A stretch of DNA of 64,000 nucleotides from Flammula alnicola (taxonomy: Eukaryota; Basidiomycota; Agaricomycetes; Agaricales; Strophariaceae): assembly GCA_015499995.1 (NCBI GenBank), contig JADNRV010000009.1, positions 1 through 64,000 on the forward strand, read 5' to 3'. Positions 34,401 to 43,702 of this stretch are shown piece by piece; the first letter of the stretch is position 1, and every line of letters begins with the position of its first letter. The position numbers and the translations under genes are program-made. The notes beneath the pieces were generated by a model. The model worked only from the letters and a program-made list of their open reading frames with translations, did not search any database and had not been told where the DNA came from.

Positions 34401-36315
34401 GCTCGGGCTGGTCCTTGTGGGCGACCAAGTTGTGGCCTTGAGCCTTGATCCAGGTTTTGAGGGCGTCAGAATCCGGTTTAGCCATCTCGATGGCGTGGCC
34501 GTAGTACTTATCTTGACTGGTGCTGATCGCGTGGTCGATGGCCTTAGAGGGATTTATACCCTTCTTGCAGGTGTCATGCGTGCAGATGATCAGGCCACGG
34601 CCAGGAAGGTGTTTGAGAGGGACGATGCGGAGGCCCAGCTTCGCCAGCAGAACGTCCAGATCGCGTGGGACTGGGAAGGCGACCTCTTCCTCATCCCTGT
34701 CGATCTCGAGGCTGGAGTCTGGGTGCCGACTGGACGCCTGGCCGTTTTTGTGGTAGTCGCCGTCGCATGGCGCCTGGCCGTTGTTGCCGTTGTTGCCGTC
34801 GTGGTAGTCGCTGCCATTGTTGCTGTCGTGGTAGTCGCTGCCGTCATTGCTGTCATGGTAGTCACTGTCGCATGCCACGTGCCGTTGGAGTTTGCGGAGG
34901 GGAGGACGCCTTAGCCGGGTCGACCGTCTAAGCGAGGGTTCCCCTTCGGCTTCAGGTCTGGGAGTGTCGTCCCGAGTTGGCGGCCTCTGCTGGCTCATAG
35001 GATGGTCACGCTCTGATACGACGGCAGACCGCAGGGTATTGGCACCAGAACTTGGGCTGCCGCTGCCACTGAGGTCTGGAGAGGTGCCAGAACCTGACCT
35101 GGTGATGGAAGCCAAGGCATCCTCTGGCGCAGCCGCTGCATGGCCGACATTGCCTTTGCTCTGGCAGGAAGGGTCCTCCACAATTGGCATGGGCTCATCC
35201 TCATCCTCATCCTCATCTGCGGTGAACAGAGAAGGAGACTCGAGCAGATGCTGGCGGCTTTTCTTTCGAGGAGGAGGAGAGTCGGTCGAGGAGGAGAAGG
35301 CTGGCAATGGCGCCGGCCTCTTCCTCTGCACCACCACTGGGGCAGGAGGAGCGGTGGGAGTGCCCGGCTCTGCGGCCATTTGATGCCATGTGCGTGCAGG
35401 GAACAGCGGTGGTGGCAAGAAAAGTGGCGGCGTGGGTGTGAGTGTGGAGGAGGTGGGATAGAAGGGATCGCGGTTGGTGCGCGCGGCCTCACGCTGGTTC
35501 TCGAGTGGCCCACCTGGGCTGGGTTGGTGGCGGCGGGCGGCGGCAGGGGTGGCGGCGGTGGATGCCGCAGCCTGGCTCGCCCGGTTCAGTGTTCGCCGGT
35601 TTTTCCTTCTATGGGGGGTAGAGCAGGCAGAGGAGGGTGAGGGCGACGATAATGCTGCTGCGGTCTGGAGCAGTTGTTGGCGGCTTGATGGTGCTGGCCT
35701 CCTCCTCTGTGCCACCACAGCAGCAGGATGGCACCGCGGGGGTGCAGGGAGTGGTGTCAAGAGAAGCGGCAGCGCGGCAGGCGTGGGTGCAACGGAGGTG
35801 CGATGAGGAGGATCAAGGTTGGAGCGCTGGGTCTCGGACGGCATGCGGTTGGGGGAAGCGGCAGCGGTGGGGGGGGCAGGAGGGTGGGTCACCATGAATG
35901 TGGCGACATCGACTGAGGTGATGCAGTTCAAAGTGGTTCCTGGGTAACTCTTCTTGACGTGCTCCGATAACCTCCTTGAGTCAGGGAAGGTCTTTTTGTC
36001 TTCGCAGCAGAAGCAGACCAAGAGCTGATCCTTTCTGGTCGCGATGCCTACAAGCCTGTTGGTGGCTTCGAGCAAACCGAACACGGACACAAGTCAGGGC
36101 TTGTGGGGAGAGAGGGAGATGAAGCTGCATACCGGTGTCAACGAACGCCAGGTTGGTGCAGTGCGCCGCGTTGCGGTGCGTCCGCAGCCGTTCCGCATAG
36201 GCATTGGTGTATGTGCAACCCTGGAAGTCGCACTTGAGTCTGCGTGGAGGAACAGAGGTGAGTCTCGCCACCTGGCAAACGTGGAACGTAAAAGAATCAC
36301 GCACTTTTTGCCCAT
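31488..36315 (-). CDS. OrsD-like zinc-finger protein with tyrosine-recombinase-like C-terminus, 1511 residues
   Basis: Five exons (36315-36305, 36239-36133, 36065-33449, 33364-32876, 32799-31488) sum to 4536 nt, 1511 codons plus stop, with no lesion. The N-terminus holds a C2H2-like finger (CDFQGCTYTNAYAERLRTH then RNAAHC) and a second Cys/His cluster (CFCCEDKKTFPDSRRLSEHV). A long Pro/Ser/Ala-rich linker follows. An OrsD/DUF3505-like pair comes next: VPLKHLPGRGLIICTHDTCK, then GVRCMTDNSCRLVFGKEDTL with RNHAGNDHP. An acidic stretch follows. The C-terminal 450 residues contain LRPRAIFIDDESCIWVVTRN, KSHPVLSDLLKKYLLFVRPV, AYRQIAVQITKTYFP and QRGHSTRAAQHSYA. The last two resemble box II (HxxR, here YRQI) and the GHSS..T..Y end of tyrosine recombinases as found in Crypton/DUF3435-type proteins and beside fungal RecQ-like helicases. 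The recombinase role is inference. The gene is visibly more GC-rich than its neighbours, as expected of a mobile or transferred segment. Confidence 0.75.
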
Positions 36316-36885
36316 GGTGCAGGCGTGTTTGTGGAGAGAGAGGAGGGAGGGTGCCAGCAGAGCTGCCACAGGCGCGGGCTGCCCAACGTTCAGGGTTGCC
36401 GAAAAACAGGGTCGCGACGCAGCCGGCCCGATGACGACGACCTCCGTGTTTTTTCCCCGATGAGTTCGCGTGCGGGGCATTTCCAGATCTGGTGGGGGCG
36501 CGGCATGGCACACTGAGGCGCCTCCTTGTCATATTTCTAAATAAGGTGTGTCCGTCGCATCTTGTACTTCCTCCGGCCCAGCCACCTTCATCCCAAGGGA
36601 CTACAGCTGGAAGATTCCGAAACACCAACTCCCCCCGCCTCATACCCATCGGCGTCCAAATCAGGAGGAGCTAAGGGTCGAACAGATTAGGCAGGAGCTC
36701 CCAATCGAGACATCATAACACATTATCGTCAAAATTATCGTGCATAAGTCGCGTATAATAGTCAGTAGTACATGGTAATATACACATCGGGAAGAAGCTA
36801 TTGACGACCTAACTTGAAGCCTGGTGCTTCTTTCTGGGTGATGCGGCTCTTCAAAGCTTCAACAGTCTTGACGACGATGTCAAAT
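36316..36885. promoter_or_regulatory. Upstream region of the recombinase-like gene
   Basis: GC-rich on the gene side. At about 36536-36572 it contains a segment of roughly 37 bp (TAAATAAGGTGTGT, then CGTCGCAT and TCCTCC) that recurs at about 53006-53042. The AT-rich TAAATA core is compatible with a TATA-type element on either strand. Function is not known. Confidence 0.3.
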
Positions 36886-37090
36886 CAATCGAGAAGGCGC
36901 TTTTGCATGAACACCGCCACCATCAAAACCATTGTCCTCATCTTCATCAATGGCCCATTGTATGGCCTGGATATCATCACTATCAAGAACTTGGTAGAAT
37001 TCTCTCCACTGTTCCGTCTTTTCCTGAGGTATACCCATCTTCCGAGTCATTCCTTCCCATTTGCTGATATGTGTTGTTGCAAAATATAGT
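36886..37090 (-). pseudogene. Unassigned coding remnant
   Basis: A minus-strand frame of about 65 codons reads TTHISKWEGMTRKMGIPQEK, EQWREFYQVLDSDDIQAIQW, DEDEDNGFDGGG, then stops. Codon choice and the acidic, tryptophan-containing text look like real protein rather than chance. No start codon or splice partner was found upstream and no family is recognised. Confidence 0.3.
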
Positions 37091-37549
37091 CTGATACCGA
37101 TTTCAAATAATGAGGTGGCAGGACAATAGTATTACTCAAACATCGTATTCTCAATTGCCAATACGTACACGCGAGTAGCACCGTCCTAGCTCCTAACGGA
37201 TTCTGGAAGTATCGTAGGCGGATCACATTATCACACATGCAACCGATAAAAATACTACATAGTATTAAGGTACGTTGAAATGCAATAAATTGGAGAATCT
37301 GTCTCGCTAATTCGGATGCATCTATTTTGTAAGAATTGCAAAGGCAATAATTAGGGGCCGTCGGACTACGAGAAACGCGTTAATTACACAGGCAATGGTC
37401 GGCGCGGAAATTTCCCGCGGGCGACGGTGCAAGCAGACCGAGGGCCGGCCTAAAGGTTGCCAACTGTTTGATCGGGAAGCGGCTCACGTTTTTAAATCAA
37501 GGTCGGCTGATGAGCGCTGAGCGTAGCAGTGTTGGACAGTCAAGACTTA

Positions 37550-38082
37550 CTATCACCAACCAGGCGCTCGGCGCTACCTAGATGTCGGCGGCCTTTTTCA
37601 GAATACTGTACCATTTCGTTCAATTCGGCAGTCACGCGTCACGGGGACCCTTGGACCGCCGAAAATTTGGTGCCGAAACCATTGGATGGTACCTGCTAAA
37701 TGTAGAAAATTTTCGGCGCCTGCGGCACTATACTGCCGAATTTTTTTGGCGCGTCACGGCAAATTTTCGAAGGTGCCGAAACTAAAATTTCGGCAGGGCC
37801 GTCACGCGTCACGGGGCCTGCCGAATTGAACGAAATGGTACAGTAAATTGGGTTAGACAGTGATATCCAAGAATTGATACCTCGCGAAATTTACGGCTCT
37901 GACCACATGAATAGAACCGCTCTTCTGGTTTTTTCCCTGCTCTGAACAGTGCAGAACGAAGGAATAAATAAAAGAATACCGAAAATTTTGAATGTCACCC
38001 AACGTAATGAATTGTCACAAATTCCCTGCCAAAAATGTGACCGCCGACATCTAGGTAGCGCCGAGCACCGGGTCGGTGATAG
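37550..38082. mobile_element. MITE family A, copy 1 (TA target site), interrupted by another MITE
   Basis: The ends are inverted copies (CTATCACC.ACC, then GGCGCTACCTAGATGTCGGC at the left; the exact inverse at the right), each flanked by TA at 37548-37549 and 38083-38084. A TA target site is typical of Tc1/mariner-related elements. Total length is 533 bp; removing the nested insertion and its duplicated TA leaves 293 bp, close to the 292 bp of the second copy at 53.2 kb. The inner part after the repeat (TCACATTTTTGGCAGGG, GTGACAATT) is also shared with that copy. No coding capacity. Confidence 0.85.
37606..37843. mobile_element. MITE family B nested in MITE A (TA target site)
   Basis: A 238-bp element with perfect inverted ends CTGTACCATTTCGTTCAATT...(CGGCA) is flanked by TA on both sides (37604-37605, 37844-37845). 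The inside is rich in GCCGAAAATTT/AAATTTTCGGC words and in CACGCGTCACGG repeated near both ends. No frame of note. It inserted into copy 1 of family A, so it moved later. Confidence 0.85.
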
Positions 38083-38084
38083 TA

Positions 38085-38340
38085 TCCCCCAAAGTCACGG
38101 TCAAAAATTGAATGTCATGACCAGTCAATTTTGATTGACTTTTGACCGATCAACATGCACTTCAAAGCAGCCGCACGCGACCCATGGAGACACCACGCAT
38201 CACGCATCGGCACGCATCCCATCACGCACCACAGACGCATAGTCGTGTGGGAATTGATTGATGGCTTCGGTCAAGTCATCGGTCAAATTGACCAATATCT
38301 TGACTTTTGCTGACTATGCCCGGCGATTTGCCGAAAATCA
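38085..38340. other. No gene; CACGCATC-rich low-complexity DNA
   Basis: Around 38165-38245 the words CACGCATC, CGCACC and ACGCATC recur several times. It resembles in style, not in sequence, the larger minisatellite block at 42.8-43.3 kb. Confidence 0.35.
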
Positions 38341-38660
38341 CGTGTTGCATTCATGCCGTACGTGATCGACGCCGATGCGTGCGTGCAGGCGTTTTCCGCA
38401 TCGGGTGTGAGGCAACCGCTGATCGCGGCACGGCACAGCCAACAACGCATCATTTTTGTCTTCTGTTCCCGCGCTCCTCCCTCGATCGACGACGACGTCC
38501 CCCCCCCCCCCTCTGGACGGCGCATCCCCCGACGGTTCGGGTCGAGAGGGGGCGCGTCGTGGAGCCCCGGTGAGCGCGCTGCGGACCGCGGGCGAACCGC
38601 GGTGGACCGCGGGGACCAGCCCAGCTGGCCGCCGGCTGGCGCGCGCCGCCCGATAGGCCT
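38340..38660. other. CpG-rich island without a convincing gene
   Basis: About 320 bp of strongly GC- and CpG-rich sequence with a run of C at about 38500. Several long frames overlap on both strands (for example 38338-38664 minus, 38353-38796 plus), as expected from composition alone. No motif supports any of them. Confidence 0.4.
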
Positions 38661-38668
38661 CCATACTC

Positions 38669-38990
38669 TTACTGAATATTTCGGAGATGTAGTAGGTCTA
38701 TATGCCCGCCCCCCCTTATACCAAAGATATTCAGGAGGGTATGTGGGGCTTCAAAATGGGGCGGAATTAGTTTTTCCTGTTCTAAAAAAGAAATAATGAT
38801 CATCCAATAGGTCCTCAGTCATCTACTGAATATCTTTGAGAGGTATAGAGTATGTGTACCTCTACCTCCTAAACCAAAGATATTCAGGGTTGACTCCAGA
38901 CCTTTATACCCTTTATTTCTGTTCTCTAGATGTCTAATAGAGTTCAGAAAGCACCCTACCTAAGCTCCATGATGAAAACTGAATATCTTG
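38669..38990. repeat. Repeated hairpin motif ACTGAATATCTTT / AAAGATATTCAG
   Basis: The word ACTGAATAT(C/T)TT occurs at about 38671, 38826 and 38977, and its inverse CCAAAGATATTCAGG at about 38729 and 38876. Each pair could fold into a hairpin, with a period near 155 bp. It lies just upstream of the Penelope-like frame and may belong to that element. Confidence 0.5.
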
Positions 38991-39159
38991 TATATACCCC
39001 TCCTCCTCCTCCTCCCCCCTCTATATCTCAAGAACGGGACCACCAAATATGCTCATATTTCGCATAGGACATGTCTATATACATTATATCTGATGTAGAT
39101 ACTCAAAACTGGAAAGTTTTGGAACACTAAAACTTACCCATACTTTACAGGTAGTACTA

Positions 39160-40197
39160 ATGTTGTACATCAACCCGGCTAGCAACCGGCTTGAATGGCA
39201 ACCTTACCGCAAAGCACGTAACCACCTTGAACGCATCCCGTTCGCATCTCACCACCCCCTCGATGTCCGAAAGGGCACCTTCTTGGGAGAGATGTCACGG
39301 CTAGCCGTACTTAGTAGTAATCCTGCTAATTACTTCGAGGCTCTCCAAGATCTTCGAAGTATCTACATCAGTAGAGGCTACCCGTTGAAGTTGTTAAACA
39401 AATGGTTAAAGGACAACACCAACAAGAGATGGCATGCGCGCTTTGAGGAGAGCGCAAATGGAGACCGGTCCAAAAGACCGGATACCGGAGGAGCCATAAT
39501 CGATCTTTTGGTCCTTAAATCAGAGTTCAACCCGATCTGGGAAGCGTTCGACCTACGAGAACTTCAGAATGTTGTCGTTAAACGCTGGATAACCAGTCTG
39601 TCCGAGGTTCGCTCGAACAGGTTATCCCGACTTTACGAATTCGCTAAGTCCCGTTACGGAGCCGATATATCTAGTATTGATTATACTACCATCGCAAAGT
39701 ATGCGGAAGGACTTGGGTTCGATGTTCGTCGCGGGTTGGCTCCGGCCGAACCGATGGATGTTGACGTGAGTGGGTCTTCGGATCCAGCCCAGGAGGTAGT
39801 GTCGATGTCAGTGGACGAGTCGAACGGTGACCAGTCAGTTCCGGCTGTTAAGTTGCCTATAGATTTGGAAGCGGTTGATACCCTGAACAATCCTGACTTC
39901 GGTTGGGATGATATCTCCCTTACGTATCTGCGCCCCATGGGGTTTACCAGTAACAGTATGGAGGTCAGGGACGTGATCGACGTTCGTAAAGTTGGTCTAA
40001 CGACTGCACGATGGCTTGTCTCCCGCAAACGTTTGCCTAACCTGGGCGATGTTGTGGGTAAGATGAGACGTGAGGTATTGAGCTCGGTAACACATGCTCT
40101 ACCTCTACAAAATTCTGAAGAAGATAGTCCCATTATTGCGGACGATCTGGTACTCCTCGACGATACATTTTTCGGAGAAGAGCCCTCGTTGGGTTAA
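39160..40197 (+). CDS. C-terminal part of a Penelope-like reverse transcriptase (probable)
   Basis: A 345-codon frame begins MLYINPASNRLEWQPYRKAR. It contains HLERIPFASHHPLDVRKGTF, LGEMSRLAVLSS and LRSIYISRGYPLKLLNKWLK. The order S-x-H-P, K-x-G, R-x-A-x-L-S, then L-x-x-x-Y-x-x-RGYP matches the thumb region after the catalytic palm of Penelope-like retroelements. No palm motif (YxDD) is found upstream, and no GIY-YIG endonuclease follows; the last 200 residues are acidic and novel. An acceptor-like CAG precedes the ATG, so an upstream exon may be missing. Endonuclease-lacking Penelope-like elements of fungi (the Coprina group) are known to sit at telomeres, and telomere-like repeats follow here within 50 bp. 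The assignment is by motif memory and should be tested. Confidence 0.5.
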   Translation: MLYINPASNRLEWQPYRKARNHLERIPFASHHPLDVRKGTFLGEMSRLAVLSSNPANYFEALQDLRSIYISRGYPLKLLNKWLKDNTNKRWHARFEESANGDRSKRPDTGGAIIDLLVLKSEFNPIWEAFDLRELQNVVVKRWITSLSEVRSNRLSRLYEFAKSRYGADISSIDYTTIAKYAEGLGFDVRRGLAPAEPMDVDVSGSSDPAQEVVSMSVDESNGDQSVPAVKLPIDLEAVDTLNNPDFGWDDISLTYLRPMGFTSNSMEVRDVIDVRKVGLTTARWLVSRKRLPNLGDVVGKMRREVLSSVTHALPLQNSEEDSPIIADDLVLLDDTFFGEEPSLG

Positions 40198-40235
40198 ATA
40201 TCCAAACGAAGATATTTACTATTTGCCTTTTAGGC

Positions 40236-40286
40236 TCGGTTCAAACCCGAACCCGAACCCTAACCGTTAACCCAGAACCCTAGCCG
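40236..40286. repeat. Degenerate telomere-like repeat
   Basis: Imperfect copies of CCCTAA/AACCC (AACCCGAACCC, GAACCCTAACC, TTAACCCAGAACCCTAGCC) run for about 50 bp, directly after the Penelope-like frame. The fungal telomere repeat is CCCTAA/TTAGGG. The block is too short and degenerate to be a chromosome end and probably marks the 3' edge of the element. Confidence 0.5.
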
Positions 40287-41627
40287 AAGGTAGTATGGAA
40301 GGTATGGAAACCGTAATAGGCCCTGGTTCGTCTTAATCGATATCAGGCACTAGGTAATTCGTTAGTATCGAGCGTAGTCGTTCGTTCTAAAATAAGACAG
40401 TGCAAGTTGTCATTGGGATTTGATCCCCCAACCTGCAGATGATCGCTTCAGGGATCGGACCAGCTGAGTGGACTGTAGGCGCCCTTAGGTTGAAATATTA
40501 CCGACAGGAGTCCCAGAGTTTATGTCTGTAAGTGACGCAAGTACCCTAAAAGCTTCGGTTAGTAAGGGGGCCCTCGGGTCTTAAACACGAACTATGTACT
40601 CGAGATATCAAAACGCGAGGATACGCCAAGTGACGGCTATCTTGGGGCGAAGGTTCGCCGATGCACCCCTCGATCTCTTACTAGTACGCCCAAACGGTAG
40701 CCTAACGGTGGCTGTGCGGGGAACAGAACGTTCGATACGGCTTAGTCGCGGTGCAGCGCAGTGGTGTGGTTAAGGGACCGCGACCCGGCGGGAAGTTCGT
40801 CGGGGTGGGAGCGGAGAATATACCAACCTTAGCAAGGCTTCGGTCTTGAGATCGGGAACAGTTGGAGTAGTCCAGGGGTGACGGCAAGGACGTACACTGC
40901 TATTCTGGCTGGTGTTCGGGGAACTTCGGGCTTCTCGGGCATCTCGGTCCGACTTGTGTTTTATCGTTGCGGACGTATTGCGGTTGAGATATACCCGTGC
41001 GTTAACGCGCGCTCTAATTACATTTAGGCGCTAGGTTCCGAATGTTAAGCGCGGGAGTACATGCTCGGGGCCGGGTAGTAACCGGTCTAGTGCGGGCTCG
41101 GCATGGAAAGCCGGATACCCCTTGCCTGTCACACGTTGGTTACGCACGTGTTGCTATATTTAGAGACCTGGGGTCGCCAGTGGGAAAACTGTACCGCTGC
41201 CGGTTCCGGCTTCTTTAGAAGCATTATTATTATTAGAACTGTGGCGCACGCACACGCTATTTTTGTTTCCAGTACAGCGGTGGTCAGCCGGTTAGGCCCC
41301 ACCACATGCTGCTGGAACGTGAGTCATGTATGAAAAGTACATGCATGGGTTCCGGGTAATCGGCCGCGTGTTTCATGCCATGCTTCGATGGGTCCGTTCG
41401 CGGTCACCTGTCCAGGCGGAAGTTAAGAACCGTGGGTCGGCTTGGACGGCAAGGCTTAACACACCTTATCGCACCATTATTGCACCATCTCGCGCAATAA
41501 TACCCACACGTTGGTACACTGCCTATGCTCAGACAGTATAAATACGAGCCAGGATGCACTGAAGAGGTTCAACCGAAAAGTTGCTTTCAAGTCAAGACGA
41601 CTTGAGCCCTTTTGCATCCCGCTTGAA
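40287..41627. other. No gene seen; small tRNA-like segment on the minus strand
   Basis: Around 40411-40483 the minus strand shows TCAGCTGGTCCGATC and, 35 bp on, GGATCAAATCCC, which resemble RNA polymerase III boxes A and B. The arms do not fold into a proper cloverleaf, so it is at most a tRNA-derived (SINE-like) remnant. The rest has only short frames. Confidence 0.25.
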
Positions 41628-41741
41628 CCCCAACACAACGGTACGCCCTTGCCACTGCTCCGGCGGTGGTGAGGATCTCCACTACCCCAACACAACGGTA
41701 CGCCCTTGCCACTGCTCCGGCGGTGGTGAGGATCTCCACAA
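41628..41741. repeat. Two tandem copies of a 57-bp unit
   Basis: The unit starts CCCCAACACAACGGTACGCC and ends GAGGATCTCCACTA. The two copies (41628-41684, 41685-41741) are almost identical. They lie immediately beyond the 3' end of the orphan gene on the minus strand. Confidence 0.85.
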
Positions 41742-41744
41742 CCC

Positions 41745-42780
41745 TAACTGTCTCGAACATAATAGCCAGGGCTCTGGCAACAGATCGTGTCGCAAGGAAG
41801 TAATGTATGAAATTTGTCACGCTCGAGCTTGAATAGCTAATGTCGCCGGAGAGATAGAGGCCCTAATAAATAGATCAGATTGATTTGCGTGAATAGAAAC
41901 GTTGATTCACTCACCTTTTTCTTTTGACCCTGTTGGATCCACCCTTGGACCCCGTGGACGACGCCCGCGTCTTCAGTCTTTGGCGCATCTTCACCCTCGA
42001 CGGTATATTCTATAGAGTTCATGTCTTCGTGTCGCGTGGGGTCTTTACGAGAGTGTAGTGGAACAGCAGATACGAGATCCTGAACTTGTACATGGTAGGA
42101 TTCCATCTTTTTGTGCTGTGAAAAGTCAGACTCCAAGATTTCAACGAGAAATCGAAGCGTACGTGAATACCGTCGAAGACCTTTTTAGCGTTCTCTGTCT
42201 CCTCGACCGAATCGAAATACGCTTTCGTACGATTGAGATACTGGTCCTTGAGTTTTATTTCGGGCTAATAACATCAGCAGGATATGAGCGGATATGAATT
42301 GAAATTAAGCATACCAGTGCTTTCCCGTCTTCGGGTGTGATGCGATAACCGAAATAGAAGAGTATTGGCTCTCCTTTTCTGTCAATAACCTGAGCGGAAA
42401 GATGTTGCGCTGCTCTGTCGGGACCAAGTTCTTTGTTGCAGATTTCTTGGAGATGGGCGACATCTGCGTTTTTTTGGAGGGAACGACGGGTGAAAGGGGC
42501 GCGGATGACTTGGGCTTGCTCTTTGTATTTCTGCGCGAGTTTGTACAGTAGTTGTTCTTCTTTTTCAATAATCTTTTCCTCTGCACGTGATCTGTTCGTT
42601 CGCCTAATGCTCCGTGGAGCAGCATCTGGCGCAGGAGTCAGAATGGTGAATTCCGGGTTTCGCTTGGACCGCTTGCTCGCTTTGGGTGGGGAAGCTTTGG
42701 GCTAGATAGAGATTAGGTTAGAAGTAATATGTATTTGGTTGGCATACCGAGATTGGGGGCCGTTTAGCGTGGCTGGACAT
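41745..42780 (-). CDS. Orphan gene, five exons, unknown function
   Basis: From ATG at 42780 the exons 42780-42748, 42701-42315, 42264-42163 and 42115-41915 all end in phase 0 with clean GT-AG introns. A last short exon from about 41834 to 41750 is likely but less sure. The protein begins MSSHAKRPPIS, continues with a very basic region (ASPPKASKRSKRNPEFTILT), a Lys/Glu-rich helix (AEEKIIEKEEQLLYKLAQKY), GEPILFYFGYRITPEDGKAL, QYLNRTKAYFDSVEETENAK and an acidic segment near VEGEDAPKTEDAG. It is about 265 residues, with no signal peptide. The basic N-terminus suggests a nuclear protein, which is inference. I do not recognise the family. The structure shows no lesion, unlike most neighbours. Confidence 0.65.
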
Positions 42781-42799
42781 GGTGGTTTAGAGAGAGAGA

Positions 42800-43330
42800 A
42801 TACGAGACACGTGTGTCTCATATGCATCGTGGTGTGTGCATGGCACCACGCGGTGCAGGTTGGGTCACGTTGAGTCGCGTTGAGTCGCGTTGAGTCGCGT
42901 GGGGTGTACGCGTTGAGTCGTGGGGTATGCCTGGTGCGCTCCGACTTCCCATACTACTTTCTAGGTAGAAATATGCCTTACAACAGTTTATGTTGTATCA
43001 GGTTGGGTCGCGTAGGGTCGCGTAGGGTGCACGTTGTACCACGTTGACTCGCGTGATATGCACGCGGTGACTCGCGTCACATGCACGCGGTGACTCGCGT
43101 CACATGCACGCGGTGACTCGCGTCATATGCACGCGGTGACTCGCGTCATATGCACGCGTTGTTTCGCGTTGGGTCACGTCATCTCACCTATGGTGCACTG
43201 ACTTGACATATCACTTTTCTAGGTCAGAATGACAGTTGATAATGTGTCAGATCATATCAGGTTGGGTCACGTTGAGTCGCGGTGACTCGCGTTGGATACG
43301 CGGTGACTCGCATTGGGTGCCGTGGGGTAT
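42800..43330. repeat. Minisatellite block
   Basis: It contains runs of GTTGAGTCGC (10-bp unit, about four copies near 42868-42905) and a 23-bp unit TGCACGCGGTGACTCGCGTCACA (written as TGCACGCGGTGACTCG plus CGTCACA) repeated four to five times at about 43057-43160. The same GGTGACTCGCG core returns near 43277-43310. Related words AGGTTGGGTC(A/G)CGT recur at about 42860, 43002 and 43260, each after an AT-rich spacer ending TATCAGG, so a larger period is also present. The units are CpG-rich. No coding frame. Confidence 0.8.
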
Positions 43331-43569
43331 AAACAACCGAACAACACCATGTACTATCTCAGGTTACTTTACATATCCTAGAAGCATCCCTGTAGCAGAG
43401 AAATAGTGCATAAGTATAGTATCTTATAGGGTGACACTGTTGCGGCACTTCCCGATTTGGTAAGTCCGCCATCAAAGGCGGGTCTGACGACTGTCGGCGT
43501 ATCTCATGAACAGGCCCACCAAATCCTTAGCGGTTTTGCATGAGCCTTATACGATAGTAATATATATGT

Positions 43570-43702
43570 AATGTACACTAATAGTAGGAGAAAGTTTGTG
43601 TACGATGTTACCTTTTCGATAAGGATAAGTACTATAATGTACACTAATAGTAGGAGAAAGGTAGCTTAGAATGTTACCTTTTTGATAAGGATAAGTACTA
43701 TA
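43570..43702. repeat. Two tandem copies of a 66-bp AT-rich unit
   Basis: Both copies start AATGTACACTAATAGTAGGA and end GATAAGGATAAGTACTAT, with differences only in the middle. Confidence 0.85.

Noticed and set aside
33355..34914. 519-codon open frame on the plus strand
   Set aside because: It is antisense to exon 3 of the recombinase-like gene, has a valine- and arginine-heavy composition expected from GC-rich antisense reading, and carries no motif.
37508..37530. CTGATGAG, the core word of hammerhead ribozymes
   Set aside because: The matching GAAA strand and the three stems are not found nearby.
38338..38796. Overlapping frames of 88-147 codons on both strands
   Set aside because: They arise from GC-rich composition, overlap in several phases, and have no motif or splice structure.
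42868..43160. Evenly spaced repeats that might be mistaken for a CRISPR array
   Set aside because: There are no unique spacers of constant length; the units are contiguous tandem repeats in a eukaryotic genome.
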